NCBI RefSeq assembly: GCF_003573695.1
Contig: NC_039368.1
Coordinates: 17,054,360 to 17,118,359, forward strand
DNA length: 64,000 nucleotides
Source: Papaver somniferum
Taxonomy: Eukaryota > Streptophyta > Magnoliopsida > Ranunculales > Papaveraceae
Reading direction: 5' to 3'
The position numbers were made by a program, and so were the translations under genes. The notes beneath the pieces are model-generated. The model was not told the origin of the DNA. It saw nothing but the letters and a program-made list of their open reading frames with translations, and ran no database searches. Below, one piece after another: positions 34,834-45,657 of this stretch (position 1 is the stretch's first letter; each line of letters starts with the position of its first letter).

Positions 34834-35532
34834 TTGTTCAAAGACTGCCATGATCACTGTGTGGCTTGTGAACGCTGTCAAAAGCTAGGAAGTATTTCGA
34901 GGAGAAACATGATGCCATTGAACCCTATTTTGATAGTGGAACTTTTTGATGTTTGGGGGATCGACTTCGTGGGTCCATTCCCTATTTCTGACGGTAGGTT
35001 GTATATCCTAGTCGCAGTTGATTACGTTTCTAAGTGGGTAGAAGCCATCGCAACCAGAACAAACAACCACAAGGTGGTACTTTCATTTATAAAGGAAAAC
35101 ATATTTGCACGTTTTGGTACCCCTAGAGCTATCATCAGTGACGGCGGTTCACATTTCTGTAACAAGTACTTTGAGTCTTTAGTACGCAAGTATGGCATAA
35201 CTCACAAGGTTGCAACTCCGTACCACCCTCAGACGAGTGGACAAGTAGAAGTGTCTAATAGGGAAATCAAGCACATTCTAGAGAAGACGGTTAACCCGTC
35301 CCGGAAAGATTGGTCATTACGACTGAATGATGCTTTGTGGGCCTATAGAACAGCTTATAAGACACCGATTGGCATGTCCCCCTATCGTCTAGTGTATGGA
35401 AAGCCGTGCCATCTTCCTGTGGAATTAGAACATCGTGCTTACTGGGCAATCAAGAAGCTTAACTTCTCTCTGGACGAGGATGGTATTCAAAGGAAACTCC
35501 AACTCAACGAGTTGGAAGAATTGAGAAATTAG
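34834..35532 (+). pseudogene. Integrase core of element B
   Basis: A 232-codon frame: [20 protein letters not shown], then core Asp in [10 protein letters not shown], second Asp in [11 protein letters not shown] and Glu in VEVSNREI, with [21 protein letters not shown] downstream. It ends at a stop (TAG, 35530-35532); the same frame continues after it. Confidence 0.85.
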
Positions 35533-35547
35533 GCTTATGACAGTGCC

Positions 35548-35850
35548 ATGCTGTACAAGCAGAAGATGAAGATGTTTCATGACAAGCGGATTCTCCGCAA
35601 GTCATTCATGCCTGGTCAGAAAGTTTTGTTGTATAACTCCCGGTTGCATCTTTTTCCGGGCAAACTGCGTTCCAGATGGACGGGCCCATTCTTAGTACGC
35701 ACAGTTTTCCCTCATGGAGCTGTGGAACTGGAAGATGTCGCCAACAGAAACATTTTCAAAGTCAACGGGCAGAGATTAAAGCCATTCCTTGAACCAATCC
35801 CACCCGACATTGAAACAACCAACCTGGAGGACCCAGTCTATGTGGACTAA
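35548..35850 (+). pseudogene. Integrase C-terminal domain of element B
   Basis: A 100-codon frame with [20 protein letters not shown] and [13 protein letters not shown], the GPF-type end of chromodomain-less gypsy integrases. Separated from the core by one stop codon. Confidence 0.8.
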
Positions 35851-37134
35851 GCTGATCCACCCTTGTACATAAATCAGGTTAAACATTCCATGCTCTTTCT
35901 TTTCTTGTGATTTTTGTTTCTTCATGTACAGTTTTTCTTTCCTTTCTAAAACATTGAGGACACTGTTTATTTTAGGTTTGGGGATAGATTTAGGAACCCT
36001 GATAACATGCTATAATAGGAAAACAAACCTCTTTCTTTTTGACATAATCCCGTATAAACCAAATTTATCCCAAGAAACCAAACCCATTAAAACCAAAGAG
36101 TTATATATAAAAAAAAATTAAAAATTGAAAAAAACATAAAAATGGAGCTCATTTACCTTGAAATGTTGACTCTTGTGCAAATATGTAATTATTAGGAGTC
36201 TTAGTCTAGATATTTAGGCACCCTGATTCTAGCACAATTCACATAGTGATAAGAAACTTGCACGCGCACGATCTACCAATACATGTATAGCCTCATCCTT
36301 GAGGTGTTCTATCGGAAGTTTTAGTTGCCAATCACTTTAGAATACTGAACGAAACTTGATTAGCTTGTTCTTTGGTTGGTTGGGATAGAAGGTGGAGGTT
36401 ACATTAAGAAAGACAACCATCGAATTTAACTGGGTGCATCAAAAAGGGCTACCTCTTGCAAAGTGTCATGTAATCTTTTGTTTCCTTTTGTATATGTATC
36501 AAAAGTGTTTCCTTATCAAAAAAAAAAAAACTATTTATCAATTCCATCCTCTCTTGTTCCAAAAATAAAAGAGAGTAGTCAATGTAAATAAGAGTCATGT
36601 AAAGAGTCATCTTTTGTTTTATTGTTATAAGCAAGGAAGGGTGTATGCCATTGATGTACAACGCGAGTAATTGTGAAATACCTCCAACTCATTCACAATT
36701 CTCGTAAAGTCCGGACAGCTAGCTAGATTTCGACCTCGGTTCTTAGCCTGAGAAACTATCTCTTGGTGATTAGTAGTCATAACATCCGATCTTTCTTTAC
36801 ACATGTGTAGATACACTTTACACTCTTATCACATGTCTTTATTTGTTATCAGTGCTAGGATTGTGCCTTTGATAGCTAGATTGACATCTCCATTTTACTG
36901 TGAGCTTAAACTGACTTGCACATGTCACATTTGATGGAATCTGAGCTTATATTTTGACCTAGAACTTTGAAGGTACGTTCTAAGCAAACCTTCACGAGAC
37001 TTCACTCGTCCACTAGGGACACTTAGTGGTTTAAAAGGCTTATTGCATTCGCTAAATGCAATCGAGAGACCAGCGACAGTGGTATAGGTAGGATTTCCTT
37101 AGTTTTGTTTTACTTGGGACAAGTAAAATTCAGG
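35851..37134 (+). other. Non-coding stretch between integrase and 3' LTR of element B
   Basis: No env-like ORF. Contains an A-rich run near 36105-36140, and gggac repeats before the polypurine tract. Confidence 0.6.
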
Positions 37135-37146
37135 TTTGGGGGTATT
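37135..37146 (+). other. Polypurine tract of element B
   Basis: tttgggggtatt directly before the 3' LTR. Confidence 0.75.
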
Positions 37147-38984
37147 TGATGAGTGTTAAAAAGTGCATATTTCTATATATTTTTATTGGCATTTAACTCA
37201 TCCTTTGTGCATTAAATTCTACATTTTACCCCATATTTTGTATTTTCCTTGTTTTCAAGATTAAATATTTTTATTAATTAATTTTGCATTTTTAGGTAAT
37301 AAATAAAGTTGGATGAATTGCGGAGCGGAAAAGAGCAGAAAAGTAGTGAAAGTCCGGGAGGAATTACGCAAATATGTCAACCCAAGCCCGCCTCGGTTCT
37401 CAGCCGTCAGATCGAAGCATTTCAGCATCCTACGGTCGCTCCATTATCGCACATCAAACTATGAAGTCCTCGCTTCACATCGCAGCGCCCATCTCAATCT
37501 TGAGCCGTCCTTTTTGCTGCATTTCCTCATCCTACGGTCGCTCCAATATCTTCCCATCTCACCGTTGGATCCACCTACCATCTTCACATCCGACGCGTTT
37601 CCTCGCAAATCATCACCCCTTGCCACACCCGCTCAACACCCTAACTTCCAAACCCATCGACCTCAAGCCAAACACTCCCTTCTCCCCAAACTGTCGACCT
37701 CTTCTTCTCTTCCCCAAACTTCCTCTCTTCCATCACCTGCAACTCCTTCACCATCATGCCCCGACATTACCAGACCTCGAGCTCCATCACCACCTTCTTC
37801 CCCGACCATCACAGAAACACATCAACCCACTTCCCTGGTTCTTTCTATCTTGTTCTTAGCATCTACACAACCCTAGATGCTACAAACAAGAAAGGCAGAG
37901 CTAGAGTTCAGTTACAGTGGAGAGAAGACCAAATTGGAGCGTTGTTCGAGTTGAAAGGAGCAAGTGGAAGCATGGGTCAGCGCTCAATTGCAGAGGAGAC
38001 AACGAATTCAGAGGGTATGGTGAGTTTTCCCCAATTTCCCAAGAACCCTAATTTTATCAAATTTGGGGAAAATGCTTGTAAACCCTAATTGAATGTTTTG
38101 GGTATAAATAGAGATGAAGGGTGAATGTTAGAATCATCTCTGGACTAGCCAGTGAACATTGTAGTAGTTTTATTTCCAATTTCAAATTCAGTTATTTGAG
38201 TTCAGTAAAAATTTGAAGTTATGTGTCAATTATCTTTTAAGATGTATGATATTAGTAACATGTTAGTTATGAGCTAAGTTACATTAGCTAAGGTTTAGAT
38301 GAAACCTTAGTACACAGTTAGGAGGTGGAATGTTAGGTTATAACTCATGTAAGTTGAACTGATTGAGGAATGGAGGAAATTAGTGTCCAACTTTGCTTGT
38401 GATTGATTGTGCTGTTAAAAGACAGTCAATGCTAGGAGTAAAACAGTTGAACTAGCTTATTATTCTTCCATTCCATCTATGTATGCCCTGGAACATAGGC
38501 AGGCTTGAACCTTCACCTAGCTCCATTAGGGATAGGGATTTAACCTAGAACTACACTATCTGGCTAGGTCACTAGGTGGATTCAGAACCTTAGTTTAGTC
38601 CACAAACTCACTTCACTGTCACTTGAAATTCTCTGTTTTTGCTTATTGCCCAGCTACTTGTTTCTTCACTGTTTTGCTTAAATTGTGCAACTTAAACCTT
38701 GCTGTGCACTAGTTATAGTGCACTGTCCTCCTCTGCCTTGCACTGTTGTGCTTGAAATCACCCTGCAATTTGCTTACTTCCTGTTTTAGTTTGAACTCTT
38801 AGTTTCATGATAGGTTGCATTTAGTTACAATTTATCTCCCTTGCTCTTGGCTACTTGCCTTGGTTCGTAGCTTAGCTACCATCACTACACACCACATCCC
38901 TGTGGACTTCCCCTTACTCATCCCTTTACTATAACTTGGCCCTATAAACTTGTAGGTTTTGTGTGCGCTTTCGTTTTCACACCA
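37147..38984 (+). repeat. 3' LTR of Athila-like element B
   Basis: Near-identical to 27701-29537. TATA box at 38103-38111. Followed by cgaac and the Tat integrase. Confidence 0.9.
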
Positions 38985-40254
38985 CGAACGAAGATGAGGA
39001 CTCCAGCAACGAAGAAGACTGGAGAACCGAGATTCACCTTTACCTTGAATAAGGTGCGCTACCTACAGAATTGAAGCAAGGCAGAAAGATACAATCAAAG
39101 GCAGGGAGATACGATCTCCGTGATGGAGTCTTGTACAAGAAATCTTTCCTCGGACCACTACTACGATGTCTATCAAGATAGGAAGGGCATCGTATTTAGA
39201 AAGATATCCATTATGGAGACGCAGGTAACCACAGCGAAATGAGATCACTGGCAGATAAAGAAAAAGTGCAGGGATACTATTGGCCACAGATGATACGAGA
39301 TGCCTCTAGGATGTCCAGAAGATGCAAGGAATTACAGCGGTTTGCTAAGAAGATTCATGCTCCTGCAACGAAGCTGAATTATGTAGATAGTCCTTGGCCA
39401 TTCTCAAAATGAGGCATAAACATCGTTGGACCCCTGATCGAAGGATCAGGGAAAAGACGATTCATGATCGTAGCCACAGACTACTTCAGCAAATGGGTGG
39501 AGGCCAAAGCCCTATCTAGAATCCCAGACATGGATGTATTCACATTCGTCTTTCAGAACATTATTTGCAGGTTTGGCATTCCCACAGAAATTGTCTACGA
39601 CAATGGCAAGCAGTTACAAGGGAAAAACATAGACATGCTCTTTGATACTTTCAAGATCAGGAAGAACAAATAAACCCCCATTTATCCCCAAAGTAACGGC
39701 CAGGCTGAGGCTAAAAATAAGACTCTCGGCCTTATTCTCAAGAAACAATTGGACGAACGCAAAGAACGATTGTGCGAACAATTACACAACACGCTATGGG
39801 CATACAGAACAACACGAAGATCCGCCACAGGTGAATCACCAATCCTCCTCACTTATGGAGCCAAAGCAATCATCCCGACAGAAATCATAATGCCAACCAC
39901 AAAGACCGAAGCATGGGAGAAGAATCTCACAGCAGATATGATGCTGTAAAGGCTCGATGATCTAGAAGAAAGGAGGGAAACAACATTACAAAGGATGGAA
40001 AACTACCAACGAAGGTTAGCAAGAGAGTATAACAATAAGGTCAAGCTTAGAAATTTTATAGAAGAACAGTATGTGCTGAGAACCATACTACAATACCAGC
40101 GAGAGAAAAAGTGGGGCAAATTAGCACAATCATCGGGAGGGCCATTTATAATACATGACATCGCATAAAATGGATCCTACTATTTGCGTAATCTAAAAGG
40201 AGAAGTCCTCAGACACCCGTGGAATGCCAAATATCTCAAACCATACTATCCATA
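38985..40254 (+). pseudogene. Integrase of the Tat element
   Basis: Covers a degenerate zinc region (about 39200-39380, one of the paired Cys changed to Leu in RRCKELQRFA) and the core: IVGPL block, DYFSKWVEAKAL, second Asp in IVYDNGKQLQGK and Glu in SNGQAEAKNKTL. The first catalytic Asp reads Asn (GINIVGP, about 39415-39435), with a stop just before it. More stops lie at 39671-39673 and 39947-39949. The C-terminal part (to 40254) keeps similarity around YNNKVKLRNF but no open frame. Non-functional. Confidence 0.75.
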
Positions 40255-40914
40255 ATGCAACGCAGCTCTGCATCTGCGTGAAGAACACCAGAAGAAGAAG
40301 GCAGCGTATCCACTCGGCATGTTTCTATCTCTGGACGAGGATTTTCAGGCCTCACTCTATCAATCAAACAAGCATTTTGCAAAATTTCTATTGGGGAAAG
40401 TAATCATATACGATCTCTCGGTACTCCCTTATCAGCGTCCATAAGTGTAGGATCATGGGGAAGGCTTCCAGCAGAAAGAAATACCCAACCATTCAACAAA
40501 GTAGTGGTTCAGCGGAATGGGTGCATGTAAATACTTCAATAACGCATTACATATCCGGGAAGCTGCATTAACCCCCACCGTCTGGTAATCCTCTAGCCAA
40601 GGGTTAGCCGGCGGGGTGACAGGTCCAAAGTCAATAATGAAGGTGCTTACCTTCGGCATTGATGTCAAACACTTTCTACCCCTTTACTTAATTCGCTTTT
40701 CTTGTTCAATTCCACGAACTTGTAATCAACTTTTATGGAATAGATCATCGTTTATTTGGATATGTACAACTTCTATTTTTCCTGCATTATCAGTTCAGTT
40801 AGGCTTTAGATAATGAGTTAATCCAGTAAGATACAAGAAAAGCAAGATACAACAAAAAATGGCCCGGATCCAAGTAATCAACATAGATCAACTTTCTATA
40901 ACATACATAGAAGT
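40255..40914. other. Non-coding spacer between integrase and the antisense gene
   Basis: No gene seen on either strand. The antisense gene ends at its right border, so the 3' ends of the sense and antisense units face each other here. Confidence 0.5.
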
Positions 40915-41319
40915 CTACTTCCCCTTTGAAGACTCGGCGTGATCAGTAGGATTCTTCGGTTGAGACGAATGGACACTTTCCCCCGAAGAATGACTCGAAG
41001 AGTAAGACAAAGGCTCAGGCATAGGACGATGAGGATACTTCTTAACAATATTATAATCCTTTAGAAGATTCTGCTCGATCTTGGTTAAAGTCTTGTTAAT
41101 TTCCTCAGCCAGATGACAACGAGCCTTATGAGTAATAATTGTGGCCTTAAGCTCAGATTGCGACAACAAAGATGTCAGTCTCCTTGGCTGCATCCTTCGC
41201 CGCTGCATCCCTAGATCCTACTAGCCCTTTGAAATTCCTGGATTGACCCTCTTGGTACACTAGGGAAGATTGAGCCTTTTCAAGCTTTTCATTTGCGAGG
41301 CTAAGCTGTCCCTCGAGCT
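40915..41319 (-). pseudogene. Antisense gene exon 5 (C-terminus)
   Basis: The acceptor ttttcag ends at 41320. The reading carries on in phase from exon 4 as ELEGQLSLANEKLEKAQ, then shifts frame near 41165. The new frame has HLAEEINKTLTKIEQNLLKDY and a Ser/Pro-rich end to TAG at 40915-40917. Confidence 0.55.
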
Positions 41320-41390
41320 CTGAAAAGAAAACACAAATGGGTTAGAAAATCTAAATTACGAAGACTACTCACGACCAAACAAGTGTATAC

Positions 41391-42080
41391 CTTCGACCCT
41401 AGCCGAAGCTATTTCATATTCATTAACTACAGCGTCCCGGGCTTCGTCAAGAAAATCATACTCGTCCGAAATTTTCTTATAATCCAACTGAAGATTTGTA
41501 AGAGAAAACTGACACTCATCCAACTCTACCTGCTTCATGGAGTCTAAATGACGAAGATGATTGACTTCGTTACTCATTTCTTTTATGCCTTTAGTAATCC
41601 TGTACATATTAACTTCGAGATCTTTCTCGGATCCCACTAGACGAGCAACGTCGGCCCGAGAAGCAGTCAAAGCATTACTAAGAGCATGAGCCTCAGCTCT
41701 TCCATCGTCCCTCTCCTGCACAAGCCGTTGTATATATTCCTTAACTTCGGGGTCATGGGACGAACAGGCTTGGCGTAACTCCTCTTCCAAGTGTGTTACC
41801 TTATTCTCTAAACTAGAAGCATTTTCACGCGCCTCGCGAAGATTCTCACGAGCCCACAAGAGAGTATCGTTAAACTGGCGACGATCGGCGTTGTAACTGT
41901 TCTGTATATCAACCATTTGGGTCCGCCTTTCCCGCCACTCAGCAACCAAGACATTATGCTCATCGGCTCGAGCATTCCATTTATCAGCTTCACTCTTAAT
42001 CTTCTCCACCAATTCTCTGATCCAAGAAGCTTGACGAGTCCTCTCACTCCAAATCCATGACAGCTCTCTGACATCACCCA
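41391..42080 (-). pseudogene. Antisense gene exon 4 (coiled coil)
   Basis: 230 open codons, no breaks. Predicted helical coiled coil with runs such as SLENKVTHLEEELRQ and EMSNEVNHLRHLDSMKQ. Acceptor tatcttcag, donor gaag/gtatac; phase fits both neighbours. Confidence 0.65.
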
Positions 42081-42163
42081 CTGAAGATAGGGAGGAGAGA
42101 CTCAGACAACACACTAAGAAGACGAAAGGGAGAGATGAAGTGGGGAATAGAGAGAAAACAAAC

Positions 42164-42457
42164 CATTGGAAGACGAAGCATCATTACGAGCATTCTACAA
42201 ATCACTACGAACCAGTGCAAGCTCAATACGAAGCTTCTCCTCTTCAGCACCAAGCCGCTCTTTCCCCTTCAACCGATTCTTCAATTCCAATATCTCCTTG
42301 TCTTTAGCAGCGATGAGCGCCTCAGCAGCGGATAACTCACCTTCTCTGTGGCGAAGCTTTGCCTCCAACTTAAGGGCATTCGCCTTGAAGAACTGGTACA
42401 AGGTGTGATTATAATGTTCGCTTCTCATCATATGCATCAATAACAGACAAGCTATAA
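42164..42457 (-). pseudogene. Antisense gene exon 3 (coiled coil start)
   Basis: Reads KANALKLEAKLRHREGELS ... DKEILELKNRLKGKER. One TAG at 42195 interrupts an otherwise continuing frame that runs to the donor aatg/gtttgt. Phase to exon 4 fits; phase from exon 2 does not. Confidence 0.5.
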
Positions 42458-42519
42458 CTGTAAGTAAAAAATCCACAACATTAGATCATTCGGCTCAGAG
42501 GCAATTTTTGACGCCTTAC

Positions 42520-43442
42520 CTCAAGAATCCGCTGCTGAGGGAAACCGTATTGGTACCCATCGACAATTTCTATCATATCAACAACAGAAGACGGGGGATC
42601 GACTAAAAGACTAGTTGAAGTAGCTCTCAAATCCTTCTCCCAGATCTCTGCAACTTCATCATGGGACGTTAATTGCATCTTCTGACGGGTGAAAGCATCA
42701 GAATTCTTCTCACCAGGAATCACTGGAGCAGGGTTTGGCACGAACATCAAATTCTTCTTCATCATCGAGTCAAGTGTAGCATCATCACCATCGTGCATCA
42801 TGTCCCTCTCAAAACCCTCCGAAGACGCCTCAGTGGAAGCCTCATCAACAACATCGTTCTTTCTAGCATCTAAATTTCTCTTAGCCTGGGCCTCCTTGTT
42901 AGCAAGGGCATCGGTGTCTTCACCATCAGAACTCTCTTCCATCTCAGTTACTTTTTCTCCACCAGTCTCGCCAAGAACATCTCACTCGTCGTTTGGAGGG
43001 ATCAAGTATAATCTGAAGCCAACCCCATAGAAGCACCAAGGTCATCCTTCCCACCAGAGGAATGGATCTTGCCAAAAGAGAATTTCTGACCCAACCCAGT
43101 AGGGATCGTTGATTGAAGATCAACATCTTCGTTCCTCTGAGTCGGAGGGGGAGGGGGAGGGAATGTATGTTCGTCAGCATGTATATCTCCTTGTCCGCAA
43201 GGGGCAATCTCTTTTTCAATAGCTCAACGGCCAATATCTCCTTGACCGCCATGGGCAATCTCTTTCTCGCCATCCCCGTGATTGTGAGGAGAAGTCCCTG
43301 TACTCTCTTCATCATCGATAGCTTCCTCTTCCTCCTCGACAAGCTCATCGTTCACTGGGCTGGTAACCTCATCGGGAACTTCGGTCTCCTCAACAGCAAC
43401 GGTGGAAGATTGAACCGGACCTATCTTTTTCTTCTTCGTTAT
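42520..43442 (-). pseudogene. Antisense gene exon 2 (acidic, proline-rich)
   Basis: Acidic start (VAVEETEVPDEV, VEEEEEAIDDEE), an internal stop near 43225, a run of prolines near 43150 and a shift near 43010-42945. An open frame from 42942 with KNLMFVPNPAPVIPGEK and DGYQYGFPQQRILE then reaches the donor gag/gtaagg. Confidence 0.5.
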
Positions 43443-43555
43443 CTAAAGACATAGTATGGTGTTATCAAAAAGGCAATTTTCTCCGTACTATGACCAAATC
43501 AAACTAAGAAGAAAAGGGGAAAATATACATATTATAATCTCACAAAAAGTCATAC

Positions 43556-44935
43556 CTTGACATTTCTTTCGGAGGAAGGTAGCGTCAGAACTTTCCTCTT
43601 CGTCTACATCAGCAGCATCGAAGGCGTACTCAAAGTTCATACCATCAAAATTTAACTGCCAAGGGCAGAAGTTGTCATAACGAGCTGGAGCACTATCACG
43701 AGGCTGACTACCAGCAACAGGGCGCCATCCATGATGACCAGGTACCCAACCATAAGCCCAAGGACCGACGACCTCAATAACGGTGGCGTTCCACTCATAG
43801 TCATGATCACGCTTGAGCCGCTCACGAGCAGGGAAAAGTTTTCGCTGAGAAGTTCCTTCAGTACCAGGGACGTATTGGAGCTTCGAGTCACTCACCTTAC
43901 TCAGGAGACGAACCTCACCCTGGGAAGCAGGAATAGTACGAAGACCGACGCTCCATGGCTTATGATTCCTACTATTAACGTAGTCACCAAAGGAAGCATC
44001 GAAGTTCTCAGGAGTATACCAATTTCTCTCAGCCGGGTTGGGAACGTAGCAGGTCATCATCGTCTCCCCCTTACTCCGAAGATAGCACTCCTTAAGCGAC
44101 CGAAGGTAATTCTCAGACAGTTGTACCACCGAGCGACAATGAGTATGTGGAGTAGAGCCCTCACAATGAGCCAAGACGTCGTAATAAAAGGAGTCACCCG
44201 ACTTATACAGGAGCAACATAAGGCCAGCCTCGAAGGCCCCCACGGTTGTCAGCAGATGAAAGTCATTGTACTTATAATTCTTAGTCAAATTATAAGTGAG
44301 ATCGTCATCAGGAGCATAAAACTTAACGTCGAAAGCTTCGAGCTCATGCTTTACCTTGAACGCCTCGAGATCTATGTGTTTAAAAGTAACCTTCTTCTTA
44401 CCAACCGAGACGCTTCGTACAACAGGGGCAGCATCAGAATCATCAGCTTTATCCGGCGATGGCCTCTTCGAGGGACTCATATCCGAAGCTTTCCTCTTGG
44501 TTGGCGGATTTCTCGATGGGTCAGCCTTCGGCGCAACACCTTTGGCATATTTCCCCTTCACTGGAGCAGTAGATGGTGGGACCGTAGACTTCTGAGAAGG
44601 ATTCGTAGTGGGAACAATAGAACGAAGAGTTTGTACATCTAGCGGCTCAGCACGTTGAGGAGTAGGAGACAGCGCACTCGTCGCTCAGCACGCTGAGAAG
44701 AAAAAGCACGATTAACAGCATATCGGGAACCCTGAGAAATCTTTGGTGGATCCCCTCTCTTGGTAGATGAAACTCGGGGACCAGACGCAGATGAAGTCTT
44801 CTGAGCTCGAGGATCTGGCTGGGAAGACCTAGGTGGACCACCCTTCGGCGGAGATACGTCAGGACTTTTGGATGGAGGAGATCTATAAGGGATCGATGGT
44901 GGAGTCTGATATGAAATCCGATGACGATCAGCCAT
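43556..44935 (-). pseudogene. Antisense gene exon 1 (N-terminus)
   Basis: ATG at 44935 sits two bases into the exon, after acceptor ttgtttgtag. A Pro/Ser/Lys-rich basic stretch is followed by a frame change near 44690. A 357-codon open frame then carries a possible globular region (YNLTKNYKYNDFHLLTTVG, ENYLRSLKECYLRSKGE, RNWYTPENFDASFGDY, GPWAYGWVPGHHGWRP). Donor tcaag/gtatga. Aromatic-rich but not a family I recognise with certainty. Confidence 0.6.
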
Positions 44936-44937
44936 AT

Positions 44938-45269
44938 CTACAAACAAGACGAACAAAGAAAGTGATGAAGTTCATAAAACGAAATTTTGTAGACTTGTGT
45001 CGTTCACCAGAAATATCATCAGAAACACAGAGATAAGTAACCCAATAAAATCTAGAAACCCTAAAATCCACAAAATCGAGGAACCTTAATCCAGTCGTGA
45101 CCATCAAAAAACAAGCTTCAAACAATCTACGGGGAATCCCTAGGTTTCATGATAAAGAACAAGGGCAAGTATATATACTTTCGCATATTTGTTCTTCATC
45201 ACAAAACCTAGGGACAGTAGTATAAAAAAAATTGATCGAAAGCAAATAAGAGTTGGAAGAACTCCGTAC
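44938..45269 (-). other. 5'-UTR intron of the antisense gene
   Basis: Minus-strand donor ttcag/gtacgg at 45270/45269 and acceptor cttgtttgtag ending at 44938, two bases before the ATG. 332 bp, T-rich, with a suitable pyrimidine tract. Confidence 0.5.
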
Positions 45270-45483
45270 CTGAATCAGAAGTATCAATAAGAGGATGAAG
45301 ATGATCTGCAAACACCTGAAGAGAAGCGATAGTGGGGGACCTCCAAGGATTTTACCGAAACTAAGCAGCACCAGCAGGAGTAAAGAACTAAAGAACAAAA
45401 GAAGAAAATGAAGAGGTGAAGAGAATATGAACTGACAAGAGAATGAAGAAAGAATAAAATTTATTTCAATGACATCCTCTCTC

Positions 45484-45492
45484 CTATTTATA
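45484..45492 (-). promoter_or_regulatory. TATA box of the antisense gene
   Basis: Minus-strand tataaatag, then gagagagg and a pyrimidine/ttcattctc leader. A start about 30 bp downstream would give a 5' UTR of about 185 bp before the 5'-UTR intron. It lies inside the element, about 165 bp from the 3' LTR, so the gene need not rely on the LTR promoter. Confidence 0.5.
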
Positions 45493-45639
45493 ACAAATAT
45501 GATAAAACTGTCCCATGATTCAAGAAGGAGTTATTGCAAGGAGTGGGAAACGTGCCCTAAAATCTAGGGGAAGTTATTGTGGAAAGATGAAGAAGCTGTG
45601 AAGACAGTTTTCTTCTAACTTTGACTAACATCCAAATTA

Positions 45640-45657
45640 GAAGAAAAGGGGCAAATT
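45640..45657 (+). other. Polypurine tract of the Tat element
   Basis: agaagaaaaggggcaaat immediately before the LTR start tgtatacac. Confidence 0.7.

Larger units (their letters stand above)
27701..38984 (+). mobile_element. Athila-like Ty3/gypsy retrotransposon B (plus strand, young)
   Basis: LTRs of 1,837 and 1,838 bp differ at only about a dozen positions by eye, so insertion is recent. tRNA-Asp-type primer site and polypurine tract are in place; gag-pol lies at 30415-35850 with several frameshifts. No chromodomain and no env-like ORF. The flanks read tgaac on the left and cgaac on the right, a TSD with one mismatch. It sits between the second RNase H and integrase of the outer Tat element. 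Confidence 0.9.
40915..44935 (-). pseudogene. Antisense accessory gene of the Tat element (aORF), five coding exons
   Basis: On the minus strand I read exons 44935-43556, 43442-42520, 42457-42164, 42080-41391 and 41319-40915, each bounded by GT and AG with good surrounding sequence (e.g. caag/gtatga, ttgag/gtaagg, tcgaag/gtatac; ttttcag acceptors). The product would be about 1,200 residues: a basic Pro/Ser-rich N-terminus, a globular part, an acidic middle and a long Glu/Lys/Leu-rich coiled coil. Junctions 3-4 and 4-5 keep phase. Junctions 1-2 and 2-3 do not in this copy, and exons 1, 2, 3 and 5 carry a stop or indel. Tat-lineage elements are known to bear an extra antisense ORF here. Function unknown; no motif I can name. 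Confidence 0.6.

Noticed and set aside
43731..44642. 303-codon plus-strand ORF
   Set aside because: Shadow of exon 1 of the antisense gene; the minus-strand frame has the splice sites and the more protein-like composition.
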